Of a DNA stretch of 64,000 nucleotides, positions 31,999 to 40,163 are shown piece by piece; the first letter of the stretch is position 1; each line of letters opens with the position of its first letter. Origin of the DNA: Halieaceae bacterium UBA5044. Lineage in GTDB: Bacteria > Pseudomonadota > Gammaproteobacteria > Pseudomonadales > Halieaceae. The position numbers were made by a program, and so were the translations under genes. The stretch is taken from the NCBI GenBank assembly GCA_002416125.1, contig DIBU01000018.1, positions 18,498-82,497 of the forward strand. Direction: 5' to 3'. Under the pieces are notes generated by a model that was not told the origin of the DNA, did not search any database, and was given only the letters and a program-made list of their open reading frames with translations.

Positions 31999-32871
31999 TT
32001 ATTGATCGAGTTTGAATACCCGCAGCGCATTCTCGCGCAAAAACTTGGGCCACACTTCGTCCCGGAACGGCACGTCCGGCATCTCCCGGAAGATCCGGTC
32101 CAGCGACAGCCCCATGGGGAAGTAGCCTGCATACATCACCTGATCCGCACCGCGGGTGTTGGCAAAATGCACGATATCCTTCGGGTAGTGCTTGGGCGCG
32201 AAGGCGCTGGTCATGTAGTGGAGGTTCGGATACTTGAGCATCATCTTCCAGGCCACATCGGTCCAGGGCTCACAACCGTGCCGGGTTACCACATTCAACT
32301 CGGGGAAGAACCACAGCACTTCATCCAGCAACTCGACCTTCTGCGGCCCGAAGGGTAACCGCGGCCCGGGAATGCCCATGCAGGGACAGAACGGAATATC
32401 CAGCTCCACAAGCTTGGCGTAAATGGGGTACCACTTTTTGTCGTTCACCGGCACGGGTGGGCAGATCATCGCCGGCGATGCGGTCACCGCCTTGATATCG
32501 AACTCCTCCTTCAGCGCGACGATGGTGCGTACTTCATCCATGCCGTTGTTGGGGTTTGCTTCGTAACAGGCAAAGAAGCGGTCGGGAAAGCGGCGCAGCG
32601 CCTCTTTGTGCTGCTCCGCGTAGGGACCGACGCCTATCATCGCCCGCTCGATGTTGTGCTTGTCCATTTGCGCTACGGTGTAGGCAACGTAGTCATCCTG
32701 GCCATCGATCTGGGGGATGTCCTTGAACATGTACTGCGCGGGCATCTTGAACATCTCATGGCTTTGTTTATCCATGAGCATCGGCTTTATCCACTCGTAG
32801 AAGTTGCTGTTATCCTCGCCGGGTACAGCCAGCATCAAGTCGATAACACCGATATTGGTAGGCATGGGCAT
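31999..32871 (-). CDS. Amidohydrolase-2 family protein (ACMSD-like decarboxylase/hydrolase)
   Basis: 290-residue metal-dependent hydrolase of the amidohydrolase-2 type. The start at 32871 is preceded by AAGGAG with 9 bases spacing. Visible features are ERAMIGVGPYAEQHKEAL, FACYEANPNNGMDEV, IPFCPCMGIPGPRLPFGPQK, NVVTRHGCEPWTD (conserved metal-site His) and FANTRGADQVMYAGYFPMG. The usual N-terminal HxH is absent or replaced by VIDLMLAVPGED, so the metal site is incomplete or altered. It lies 168 bases downstream of the P450 gene and just before a GST gene. Confidence 0.8.
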   Translation of the reverse strand: MPMPTNIGVIDLMLAVPGEDNSNFYEWIKPMLMDKQSHEMFKMPAQYMFKDIPQIDGQDDYVAYTVAQMDKHNIERAMIGVGPYAEQHKEALRRFPDRFFACYEANPNNGMDEVRTIVALKEEFDIKAVTASPAMICPPVPVNDKKWYPIYAKLVELDIPFCPCMGIPGPRLPFGPQKVELLDEVLWFFPELNVVTRHGCEPWTDVAWKMMLKYPNLHYMTSAFAPKHYPKDIVHFANTRGADQVMYAGYFPMGLSLDRIFREMPDVPFRDEVWPKFLRENALRVFKLDQ

Positions 32872-33039
32872 GGTGCGGTTCTCCTTCAGTGACAAGCCGG
32901 CCATTGTGCTGCCAGCGCGGCGCGACACCAAGGTCAGCGCCCGCACAGCGGCCAGAATTCAGGCTTGGGCACAATAGCATGAACCGAGGGGAAGCGCGGT
33001 TGCGCCCTCGCGGCCGCCTACCGCTTCAAGAGCGTGTGT

Positions 33040-34266
33040 TCAGGCCACATCAAACACAATGGGCATATGCTTGATGCCGTGAATAAAGCTGGAGCGCAAC
33101 CACTGGATGTCACCGTCAAGGCGCGGGTTGCGCATGCGCCGGACAATTTCCTCAAAGATGACGGTGAGTTCCAGCCGCGCCAGGTGCGAGCCGAGGCAGA
33201 AATGCTGGCCGACGCCGAAGGCGCGGTGACCATTGCGTACGTCTTCGCGCTGGTTGCGCAGGATATCAAAGCGCTCCGGGTCATCGAACACCGTTTCATC
33301 GGCACTGGCCGCGCCGTAGAACAGCTGTACCAGATCGCCCTTGCGAATCTGTTGACCGCCGAGGATCGTGTCTTCCATCGCCGTACGCCGAAACGCGATC
33401 ACGGCGGGGTTGTAGCGCAGAAACTCCTCGATGGCGTCGGGCACCAGGCCGGGGTTGTCGACGAGCGCCTGATACTGGTCAGGGTTTTCCAGCAGCATGC
33501 GCATGCCCTGGCTGGTGACCGTGCGTGTTGTTTCATTGCCGGCCACAATCAGCAGCATGAAGAAGTTGCAGAACTCTTCATCCGTGAGTGGTTCGTCCTC
33601 TACTGTGCCGTCCAGCAGCGTAGCCACGATACCCTCAGAGCCGTTTTCCCGATGCGCGGTCGCCAATTCCATGCCGAGCATGAACATCTCAATCATGGCG
33701 TTCATGCCGTCCTCTTCCGAGGTGGTCAGGTCAGGGTCATCCATGCCGAGCATGATGTTGGTCAGTTCGAACAGGCGCTGGCGCTTCTCCAGCGGCACCC
33801 CCATCAGCTCGCAGATCGCAATCAGGGGCAACTCCATGGCGATGTCTTCGACGAAATCACAGCGTCCTGACGGCAGGGCTCGATCGAGAATCTCGCGGGC
33901 GATCTCGCGAAACCGGGGTTCATAGCTGTCCACCTTGCGCGGGGTGAAGGCAGACCGCACCAAACGGCGATACTTCAGGTGCTTGGGTGGATCCATATTG
34001 ATCATCAGCGCACGCATCATCTCCACTTCTTCGGGCGTGGGATTCTTCAGCATGCAGGTGCGTTCAGCGGAGGAGAACAACTGGGGGTTTTTGGACACCT
34101 CGTCGATTTCCGCCTGGCGCGTGACCGCCCAATACCCCGGGCTGCCGTGGCTGGGCGCGTGCCAGTACACGGGTTCCTCACGTCGCAGGTAGGTGAAGGC
34201 TTCGCGAGGCAACCCGCCCCGGTAGCTCTCGGGGTCATTGAGATCAATATGGGGACAGCGGTTCAT
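33040..34266 (-). CDS. Cytochrome P450 (bacterial class I, CYP125/142-like pattern)
   Basis: 408-residue soluble P450. The heme-binding loop is FGVGQHFCLGSHLARLEL with Cys357; the I-helix oxygen-binding motif is VAGNETTRTVTSQG, and the K-helix is EEFLRYNPAVIAFRR. It begins MNRCPHIDLNDPESYRGG, with a typical SD AGGAG six bases before the ATG. The pattern resembles P450s that act on steroid or terpene side chains, but the substrate is inference. It heads a reverse gene run with an amidohydrolase, two GSTs and an NTF2-like protein, and its promoter carries a 30-bp palindrome. No dedicated ferredoxin is adjacent. Confidence 0.93.
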   Translation of the reverse strand: MNRCPHIDLNDPESYRGGLPREAFTYLRREEPVYWHAPSHGSPGYWAVTRQAEIDEVSKNPQLFSSAERTCMLKNPTPEEVEMMRALMINMDPPKHLKYRRLVRSAFTPRKVDSYEPRFREIAREILDRALPSGRCDFVEDIAMELPLIAICELMGVPLEKRQRLFELTNIMLGMDDPDLTTSEEDGMNAMIEMFMLGMELATAHRENGSEGIVATLLDGTVEDEPLTDEEFCNFFMLLIVAGNETTRTVTSQGMRMLLENPDQYQALVDNPGLVPDAIEEFLRYNPAVIAFRRTAMEDTILGGQQIRKGDLVQLFYGAASADETVFDDPERFDILRNQREDVRNGHRAFGVGQHFCLGSHLARLELTVIFEEIVRRMRNPRLDGDIQWLRSSFIHGIKHMPIVFDVA

Positions 34267-34290
34267 GGGGCACTCCTGCGACGTGGGTCG

Positions 34291-34320
34291 GGTACAGACT
34301 AATGCGTGTTAGTCTGTACC
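34291..34320. promoter_or_regulatory. Perfect 30-bp palindromic operator upstream of the P450 gene
   Basis: A 12-bp perfect inverted repeat, GGTACAGACTAA and TTAGTCTGTACC, flanks a 6-base centre TGCGTG, 24 bases before the P450 start codon. The size and the CTAA/TTAG core are typical of TetR-family operators. It overlaps the predicted -10 of the P450 promoter, so repression is the likely mode. No regulator gene lies in the immediate neighbourhood. Confidence 0.75.
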
Positions 34321-34339
34321 GGGCGCCGCCCGCCGTCAA
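34311..34339 (-). promoter_or_regulatory. Candidate P450 promoter overlapping the operator
   Basis: On the minus strand TTGACG (34339-34334) and CAGACT (34316-34311) are separated by 17 bases and point to the P450 gene. The -10 match is weak (3 of 6) and lies inside one arm of the palindrome, as expected for a repressed promoter. Confidence 0.4.
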
Positions 34340-34433
34340 GCGCTTACCGGCGCGACAGTGACCCGCGTCACCACAGGGAGACGCTGCCAGAAACACGCAC
34401 CCTGCAGCGCCGCCCAATGGCGACCCCGGGGCT

Positions 34434-36608
34434 TCAGCCCAGGCGCAATGGCAGACGTCGCTGTCGCTCTCCGGTCGCCGCAAACAGGGCGTTGGCCAAC
34501 GCCGGCGCCGCGGGCGGCGTACCCGGTTCACCAACCCCGGTAGGCGGCGCACTGCTGTCGACCAACACCACCGTCATGGGTGGCGTGTCGGTCTGCCGCA
34601 GCAGGGGATAGTCGTGATAGTTACTCTGCTCCACCGCGCCATCCTTGAGCGTGATCTCTCCGTGCAGCGCTGCACTCAACGCAAACACGATGCCGCCAAT
34701 CATCTGATCCCTGACAATATCCGGGTTGATCACCTGGCCACAGTCAATCGCGCAGTAGACGTGCTCCAGTTGTACCTTGCCGTCGATGCGCGACACTTCA
34801 ACCACTTCAGCAACGCAGGAGTGGAAGGAATCGTGCACGGCGATGCCCTGGAATCGGCCTGCAGGCGCATTGCCCCAGTTGGCGGCCCTGGCCACCGCAT
34901 CGAGCACGCGCCGCTGACGTGACGACTCGGGGAGATGCTGCCGGCGGAACGCCAGGGGGTCCATACCCGCGGCATGCGCCAGCTCGTCGACAAAGCTTTC
35001 GACCACGAAAGCGGTGTGACTGTGCCCCACCGAACGCCAGTACCCCAGCGGTATCGGCACTGGCACATTGCAATAGCTGACACTGACGCCATCGAAAGCG
35101 TAGGGCAGCTCCTTGGAGCCCTCTACCGACGCAAAGTCCTTCTTGCCAACGAAGTCACCCACCCATTGCCGCGGCCCACCGGGAATCCACTGGGGCAGCA
35201 TGGCGCCCATCATCACCGGCAACACCTGCTGGTTGATACTCGGACCGGCAATCCGGTGTTGCCAGTGGCTGATCCGGCCATCCGGGTGTACGCGGGCTTC
35301 GATGGCACCGGCCATGGCAGGCCGGTACCAGTCATGGCGCATGTCGTCTTCCCGGCTCCACACCAGCTTCACCGGTCGCTTCAACTCGCGCGCAATGGCG
35401 ACCACCTCCGCCACGTTGTCCGCGGCGGCGCGCCGGCCGAAACCGCCGCCGAGAAACTGGTTGTGAATGACCACCGCCCCGCGGGGCACTCCGAGCACGC
35501 GGGAGGCCACGTCTCGTGCCAGATCCGGTGCCTGGGAACCCACCCACACCTCGCAGCCGTCGGCCGTGAGGCGGCAGGTCGCGTTGAGCGGCTCCATGGC
35601 CGCATGGGCCAGAAACGGCACCGCATAGCGGGCGCTGACCCGCTCGCCCTGTTCCGCCGCCGCGGTAGCGGGGTCGTCCCGCACACTGGCAAAGTCCTCG
35701 CCGTCCAGCGCCGCCTCCAGTGCCGCGCTGATCGTCGCACTGTCGCGCAGCCCGCCGCCGGGTGGCGTAAAGTTCACCTGAACCTTGCCCGCCGCCTGGC
35801 GCGCCGGCCAGTAACCCTCTGCAACCACGGCAACACCGAACTCGGTGGCAAACACCGCAACTACCCCGGGAAGCGCGAGGGCCTCTGTGGCCTCGAAGGA
35901 TTCGACCGCACCATCAAACCAGGGGCAGCGCAGCAGCACCGCCGTCAGGCAGCCCTCGGGACTGGCATCCATACCGAAGCGGGCGCTGCCGTCCGTCTTC
36001 GCGACCGCGTCCACACGCTGGTCATAGCGGCCGATCCAGCGCCACTGGTCTGCGGGTTTCAGGACAACATCGCCAACCACCGCCAGTGTACGTGCCACGG
36101 GAACCAGCTCCGCGTAGCCGAGGTCCACACTGCCGTCGACGCTGCGCACGCGCCCTTCCCGGGCTTCGAGACTGGCTCTGTCGAGGCCGCTCTGCTGCAT
36201 GGCTGCGGCGACCAGGGTTTCCCGGGCGCTGGCACCGACCTGCCGGAGGATTTCATGGTAAACGCGGATGGAGGCACTGCCGCCCGTAATCTGCAGGCGC
36301 ATCTCGGGATCGCCGAAGGCGCTGTGCACCGGTGCCATGGCGTAGTCAATGCGCGAGGGGTGCACTTCCAGCTCTTCGGCGACAAGCGTGACCATACCGG
36401 TGATCACCCCCTGCCCCATCTCGGCCTTGGGAACCTGCAGAATCACGGTGCCATCCGGCTCGATACGCAGGAAAGCATTCGGCTGAAAATCGGCCTCGCT
36501 ACCGAGTTGCAGCGGCTTTCCCGAGCATCCCGTCAGCTGGAAACCCAGCGTGAGTGCACCTCCGGCCACGGACACATTGCGGATGAACTGGCGTCGGGTC
36601 AGGTTCAT
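34434..36608 (-). CDS. Molybdopterin-dependent hydroxylase large subunit (IorB-like)
   Basis: 724-residue xanthine-oxidase-family catalytic subunit of the isoquinoline 1-oxidoreductase (IorB)/aldehyde dehydrogenase type, which hydroxylates N-heteroaromatics or oxidises aldehydes using Mo-cytosine dinucleotide. It begins with a Tat-like signal, [20 protein letters not shown], followed by a lipobox-like QLTGC. Mo-cofactor regions include [20 protein letters not shown] and [20 protein letters not shown], and the active-site end contains [22 protein letters not shown] with the conserved Glu. It starts inside the stop codon of the (2Fe-2S) subunit gene (ATGA). Export to the periplasm is predicted. 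Confidence 0.92.
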   Translation of the reverse strand: MNLTRRQFIRNVSVAGGALTLGFQLTGCSGKPLQLGSEADFQPNAFLRIEPDGTVILQVPKAEMGQGVITGMVTLVAEELEVHPSRIDYAMAPVHSAFGDPEMRLQITGGSASIRVYHEILRQVGASARETLVAAAMQQSGLDRASLEAREGRVRSVDGSVDLGYAELVPVARTLAVVGDVVLKPADQWRWIGRYDQRVDAVAKTDGSARFGMDASPEGCLTAVLLRCPWFDGAVESFEATEALALPGVVAVFATEFGVAVVAEGYWPARQAAGKVQVNFTPPGGGLRDSATISAALEAALDGEDFASVRDDPATAAAEQGERVSARYAVPFLAHAAMEPLNATCRLTADGCEVWVGSQAPDLARDVASRVLGVPRGAVVIHNQFLGGGFGRRAAADNVAEVVAIARELKRPVKLVWSREDDMRHDWYRPAMAGAIEARVHPDGRISHWQHRIAGPSINQQVLPVMMGAMLPQWIPGGPRQWVGDFVGKKDFASVEGSKELPYAFDGVSVSYCNVPVPIPLGYWRSVGHSHTAFVVESFVDELAHAAGMDPLAFRRQHLPESSRQRRVLDAVARAANWGNAPAGRFQGIAVHDSFHSCVAEVVEVSRIDGKVQLEHVYCAIDCGQVINPDIVRDQMIGGIVFALSAALHGEITLKDGAVEQSNYHDYPLLRQTDTPPMTVVLVDSSAPPTGVGEPGTPPAAPALANALFAATGERQRRLPLRLG

Positions 36609-37081
36609 GACGCATCCTCCGCAGCGGGCTGCCAGTGCGCCACTGCGGCTGCACTGAGGATTGCCTGCTGTACCTTATGGTAAGTCCCACAGCGACATAG
36701 ATTGCCGGACATCGCCTGGCGGATACTCTCCTCGTCGGGCTGCGGGTTGGTCGCGAGCAGAGCGGCGGCTGACATGATCTGTCCTGACTGGCAGTAACCG
36801 CACTGCGGCACGTTGTGCTCGACCCAGGCGTGTTGCAGCGGGTGGCTACCCCCCAGCCCTTCAATCGTGGTCACCCTGCGCCCGGCCACCATCGACAATG
36901 GCGTCGAGCAGCTGCGAATGGCAGCGCCATCCAGATGCACCGTGCAGGCGCCACAGAGGCCCATGCCGCAGCCGAATCGCGTGCCCGTGAGCTGCAAATG
37001 GTCGCGCAGCACCCACAGCAATGGGGTCTCGGGATCTACCTCGAGTTCGACCTCGCGCCCGTTAAGGCTGAAAGCGACCAT
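36605..37081 (-). CDS. (2Fe-2S)-binding small subunit of molybdenum hydroxylase (IorA-like)
   Basis: 158-residue two-cluster ferredoxin subunit. The plant-type cluster ligands are [17 protein letters not shown] (Cys38, Cys43, Cys46) and SCST (Cys58). The second, helical cluster has [11 protein letters not shown] and [11 protein letters not shown]. Its length and motif order match the IorA/CoxS family, which passes electrons from the Mo centre. It has no signal peptide and is presumably exported with the Tat-tagged large subunit. It starts 4 bases after the peroxiredoxin stop. Confidence 0.95.
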   Translation of the reverse strand: MVAFSLNGREVELEVDPETPLLWVLRDHLQLTGTRFGCGMGLCGACTVHLDGAAIRSCSTPLSMVAGRRVTTIEGLGGSHPLQHAWVEHNVPQCGYCQSGQIMSAAALLATNPQPDEESIRQAMSGNLCRCGTYHKVQQAILSAAAVAHWQPAAEDAS

Positions 37082-37084
37082 GCG

Positions 37085-37561
37085 CTACAAGCCGAGTTCT
37101 TTGATCAGGGCGAGCACATCATCGTGGTGGCTCTTGGTCGCCACCTTGTCCATCACGTGCTTGAGACGCCCGTCCTTGCCGATGATGAAACTGGTGCGCA
37201 GGATCCCCATAAACTCACGCCCCATGAACTTCTTCAGACCCCAGGCACCGTATTTTTCGGCAACGGCGTGGTCCTCATCGGACAGCAGGGTGAAGTTGAG
37301 TTCCTGCTTTTCGATGAACTTGCCCAGCCGCGCCACCGGGTCGGGGCTGACGCCAAGCACCACGGTATCGGCCTTTTCCAGTGCCTTCTTGCTGTCGCGG
37401 ATGCCACAGGCCTGCACGGTACAACCCGGCGTCATCGCCTTCGGGTAGAAATACAGCACCACGTTTTTCTTGTCGCGGAACTGCTTCAGGGTGACCGTGT
37501 TCCCGTCCTGGTCAGGCAGGGAAAATGCGGGAGCCAGGTTGCCAATTTTGGGGAATGCCAT
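37085..37561 (-). CDS. bcp: Thiol peroxidase, Bcp-type peroxiredoxin
   Basis: 158-residue atypical 2-Cys peroxiredoxin that reduces hydroperoxides with thioredoxin. The peroxidatic and resolving cysteines are in TPGCTVQACGIRD (Cys47 and Cys52), as in bacterioferritin comigratory protein. The start at 37561 gives FPKIGNLAPAFSLPDQDGNT. It ends 4 bases before the molybdenum hydroxylase genes. Protection against peroxide formed by the oxidase is a reasonable guess. Confidence 0.93.
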   Translation of the reverse strand: MAFPKIGNLAPAFSLPDQDGNTVTLKQFRDKKNVVLYFYPKAMTPGCTVQACGIRDSKKALEKADTVVLGVSPDPVARLGKFIEKQELNFTLLSDEDHAVAEKYGAWGLKKFMGREFMGILRTSFIIGKDGRLKHVMDKVATKSHHDDVLALIKELGL

Positions 37562-37609
37562 GGGTTGTTCTCCTTGTAGGTAGGAATCGTTTCCGGTGCC
37601 AGTCCGCAA

Positions 37610-38158
37610 TTACCGACTCGAGGGCCGACGGCGCTCGATCGCCGACACGCGCACCGGGAAATGCCCCGACTCGCAATCGGCAAAATATTCCCTCAGCGTT
37701 TCCTGCACAACGGGAAACGCAATCTCGTCCCAGGGAATGTCCTGCTGTCGGTAAAGGGCGGTTTCGGTGCTTTCCGGACCAACACCGAACTCACCGTTCA
37801 CCACCTGGCAGCGGTAGAACATATACACCTGGTTGATATGCGGCACATCAAACACGCGGTAAAGCTCCAGCCCGGTAACGCGGGCTCGCGCCTCCTCCCA
37901 GGTTTCGCGTGCCGCACCCTGCACGGTGGTTTCGCCATTCTCCATAAAGCCCGCCGGCAAGGTCCAGTAACCCGAGCGCGGCTCGATGGCCCGCTTGCAG
38001 AGCAGTATGCGGCCTTCGTAAACCGGCACACAGCCGACGATGACCCGCGGGTTCACGTAGTGAATCACCTCACAGACGGTGCAGACGAAGCGCTCGCGAT
38101 CATCCCCGTCGGGAATTCTCAGGGCGACCGCCGCGCCGCAACTTGTACAGAAATTCAT
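37610..38158 (-). CDS. Nudix hydrolase with N-terminal zinc ribbon (NudC/YfcD-like)
   Basis: 182-residue protein. A four-cysteine zinc ribbon (Cys4, Cys7, Cys26, Cys29: CTSCG and CTVCE) is followed by the Nudix domain with G-FMENG-E-TTVQGAA-RETWEEARARV, a complete Nudix box. It resembles ADP-ribose/NADH pyrophosphatase-like members, but the substrate is not clear. It lies between the flavin reductase and peroxiredoxin genes, all read in the same direction. Confidence 0.88.
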   Translation of the reverse strand: MNFCTSCGAAVALRIPDGDDRERFVCTVCEVIHYVNPRVIVGCVPVYEGRILLCKRAIEPRSGYWTLPAGFMENGETTVQGAARETWEEARARVTGLELYRVFDVPHINQVYMFYRCQVVNGEFGVGPESTETALYRQQDIPWDEIAFPVVQETLREYFADCESGHFPVRVSAIERRRPSSR

Positions 38159-38182
38159 TCCGTCATCCCGCCCGGCGCAGTC

Positions 38183-38662
38183 TCAGGCCAGAGCCCGGTA
38201 GGCACCGCTGTAGAACACCAGCGGTTCACCTTCGGCCAGTGCATGCATCGCCTGCACCCGGCCGACAATAATCAGGTGGTCGCCACCCGGGTGCGTGGCC
38301 TCGAGGCTGCACTCGAACTGCACCAGGGCGCCGTTGATCAACGGCGCCCCACCCTGCTCACCGGGCGTGAAATGTTCCGGATCAAGCAGGTGATCGCCCT
38401 TGCGGGCATAGCGCGAGGACAGCTCCTGCTGGTTGCCCGCCAGTACGTTGATCGCATAGTGTTTGGCGCTGGAGTAGAGGGAAAACACATCCGAGTTGTT
38501 CTGCAGGCTCCACAGGACCAGCGGCGGATCCAGCGATACGGAGCTGAACGAGTTGGCCGTCAGCGCGAGTGCCTCCCCCTCCTCGTTGACCGCGGTAATG
38601 AGGCACACGCCTGTGGCAAACCGTCCCAGGGCGTTGCGCAGCTCCCGTCCGTCCAATTCCAT
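38183..38662 (-). CDS. Flavin reductase domain protein (FMN reductase/HpaC-like)
   Basis: 159-residue flavin reductase family protein. Motifs are ALGRFATGVCLITA, LTANSFSSVSLDPPLVLWSL (FMN-binding strand), KHYAINVLAGNQQELSSRYA, FECSLEATHPGGDHLIIVGRV and LVFYSGAYRAL. These proteins use NAD(P)H to supply reduced FMN/FAD to a two-component oxygenase. No oxygenase partner is adjacent. The gene sits 51 bases downstream of moaE, inside the moa to ior reverse series. Confidence 0.88.
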   Translation of the reverse strand: MELDGRELRNALGRFATGVCLITAVNEEGEALALTANSFSSVSLDPPLVLWSLQNNSDVFSLYSSAKHYAINVLAGNQQELSSRYARKGDHLLDPEHFTPGEQGGAPLINGALVQFECSLEATHPGGDHLIIVGRVQAMHALAEGEPLVFYSGAYRALA

Positions 38663-38713
38663 ATCCTGCTCCTGTCTGTTGTTGTGTTAATACTGTTTGT
38701 GGACGCTACAGGT

Positions 38714-39205
38714 TCACCTGCATGGCCCCGTGCCGGCATCCCCTGTTCGGGTTAACTGCCAGCGTTCTGCGCGCGAAATGTCACTGTCCCGGGCCTCCAC
38801 CCAGCGTGCATCCTGCGCGCCATGCTCTTTTTTCCAGAAGGGTGCCCGGGTTTTCAGGGCATCCATGATGAACTCGCAGGCCGCGAATGCCTCGCCACGA
38901 TGATCGGCACACACCCCCACCCAGACGATGGCCTCGCCCGCTTCAATGCGCCCTACCCGATGCAGGATATGCGCCGCCCGCAACGACCAGCGCGCAGTGG
39001 CCTCGGAGGCAATTGCCTGCAGGCTGCGTTCGGTCATCCCGGGATAATGCTCCAGTTGCAGGGCATGCACCGACCCTGCCGCGCTCAGATCGCGTACGTT
39101 GCCGGTGAAGGTCACCACCGCGCCCGAGGGGGGAAGCAGGTCCTGCAGTTGACCGGGGTTGAACGCTGCTTGCTGCACCTGCACCCGGCAACGGTCTGCG
39201 GACAT
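38714..39205 (-). CDS. moaE: Molybdopterin synthase catalytic subunit MoaE
   Basis: Large subunit of molybdopterin synthase, converting cPMP to molybdopterin with sulfur from MoaD. From the ATG at 39205, preceded by GGGGGG, it has 163 residues; a GTG at 39211 overlapping the moaD stop is an alternative. Typical parts are SGAVVTFTGNVRD, LQLEHYPGMTERSL, HRVGRIEAGEAIVWVGV, HRGEAFAACEFIMDALKTRA and PFWKKEHG with the catalytic lysines. It forms the series moaC-moaD-moaE. Confidence 0.94.
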   Translation of the reverse strand: MSADRCRVQVQQAAFNPGQLQDLLPPSGAVVTFTGNVRDLSAAGSVHALQLEHYPGMTERSLQAIASEATARWSLRAAHILHRVGRIEAGEAIVWVGVCADHRGEAFAACEFIMDALKTRAPFWKKEHGAQDARWVEARDSDISRAERWQLTRTGDAGTGPCR

Positions 39206-39207
39206 CG

Positions 39208-39462
39208 TCACCCCCCGGTCACCGGAGGGAAAAACGCAACCTCATCCCCCGCTGCCAGCGGCGTCGCCGGTTCGGCCAGCGAGTGATTTACCGCCATCAG
39301 GAGATTCTGGTCTTCCAGCGCCTGCTGCCAGACTGGCCCCCGCGATGCGAGCGCGCTGCGTAGCGCCGCTACAGTGCCGAGGCCCGGTGCGCAGGGGATC
39401 TCGAGGACCTCGCAGGCCAACTGCTCACGCAGTCTGGCAAAAAAGCGCACTGTCAGCATCAT
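39208..39462 (-). CDS. moaD: Molybdopterin synthase sulfur carrier subunit MoaD
   Basis: Ubiquitin-fold sulfur carrier, 84 residues from the first ATG. It begins [20 protein letters not shown] and ends in the essential GG (FFPPVTGG), which is adenylylated and thiocarboxylated. The start codons (two adjacent ATGs) overlap the moaC stop and its own stop overlaps the moaE start region, indicating translational coupling. The true start could be either ATG. Confidence 0.93.
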   Translation of the reverse strand: MMLTVRFFARLREQLACEVLEIPCAPGLGTVAALRSALASRGPVWQQALEDQNLLMAVNHSLAEPATPLAAGDEVAFFPPVTGG

Positions 39463-39950
39463 GCGCCTTCGCCCGCGTTGCGCTCCCAGCTGCCTGAACG
39501 GCCACCGTGCTTCGCCTGCAAACCGAGGTCCTGTATCTGCATACCGCGGTCCACGGCCTTGCACATATCGTAGATGGTCAGCGCCGCCACCGATGCCGCG
39601 GTCAGGGCCTCCATCTCGACACCGGTCTTGCCCGCCACCGCGCAGCGCGCGGTCACGTGGACACAACCGGCGTCCTCATCCAGCGTGAAGTCGAGGTCGA
39701 TACTACTGAGCATCAGCGGATGACAGAGGGGAATGAGATCCGCGCACTTCTTCGCGCCCTGAATGCCGGCGACCCTCGCCACCGTCAGCACGTCGCCCTT
39801 GGCGTGCGCGCCCTGACGCAACAGGCGCAGGGTTTCTGGCTGCATGGTCACCCTTGCGCTGGCAACCGCTTCGCGCCGCGTCTCGGGCTTGTCCCCGACA
39901 TCAACCATGCGCGCGGTGCCCGCCGCATCCAGGTGCGTCAGCTGAGCCAT
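39459..39950 (-). CDS. moaC: Cyclic pyranopterin monophosphate synthase MoaC
   Basis: 163-residue enzyme that acts with MoaA to make cPMP from GTP. The start at 39950 gives [20 protein letters not shown]. Conserved regions are [29 protein letters not shown] (split here only by length), [19 protein letters not shown] and [11 protein letters not shown]. It is the first gene of the reverse molybdopterin series; moaA is not in this window. Confidence 0.95.
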   Translation of the reverse strand: MAQLTHLDAAGTARMVDVGDKPETRREAVASARVTMQPETLRLLRQGAHAKGDVLTVARVAGIQGAKKCADLIPLCHPLMLSSIDLDFTLDEDAGCVHVTARCAVAGKTGVEMEALTAASVAALTIYDMCKAVDRGMQIQDLGLQAKHGGRSGSWERNAGEGA

Positions 39951-40100
39951 AACGTCATACCCTTTTCCCGATTCACGCTGCCGCGGAAGTGTATCCAATG
40001 GTCGCCCAGAATAACACCGACGCAGGGCGGATCACACTCTGACGCCACGCCCGCCTGCTGCCGTCCGGTTCCGGGATAACGCCGCCGACGCATTGACGAA

Positions 40101-40128
40101 TTGACCTCCGGGCGGCAAGCGCTATATT
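40101..40128 (+). promoter_or_regulatory. Strong candidate sigma70 promoter of the MFS gene
   Basis: TTGACC at 40101-40106 and TATATT at 40123-40128 are spaced by 16 bases. Each matches the consensus at 5 of 6 positions. A start site near 40135 would give a leader of about 29 bases before the GTG at 40164. The TTG of the -35 box would otherwise be mistaken for the gene's start codon. Confidence 0.6.
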
Positions 40129-40163
40129 GGGCGGACTATAAAAACGACAGGGACGCCAGCACC

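Noticed and set aside
39951..40100. Molybdenum cofactor riboswitch in front of moaC
   Set aside because: The intergenic region shows no convincing multi-stem structure; the known riboswitch is normally before moaA, which is not here.
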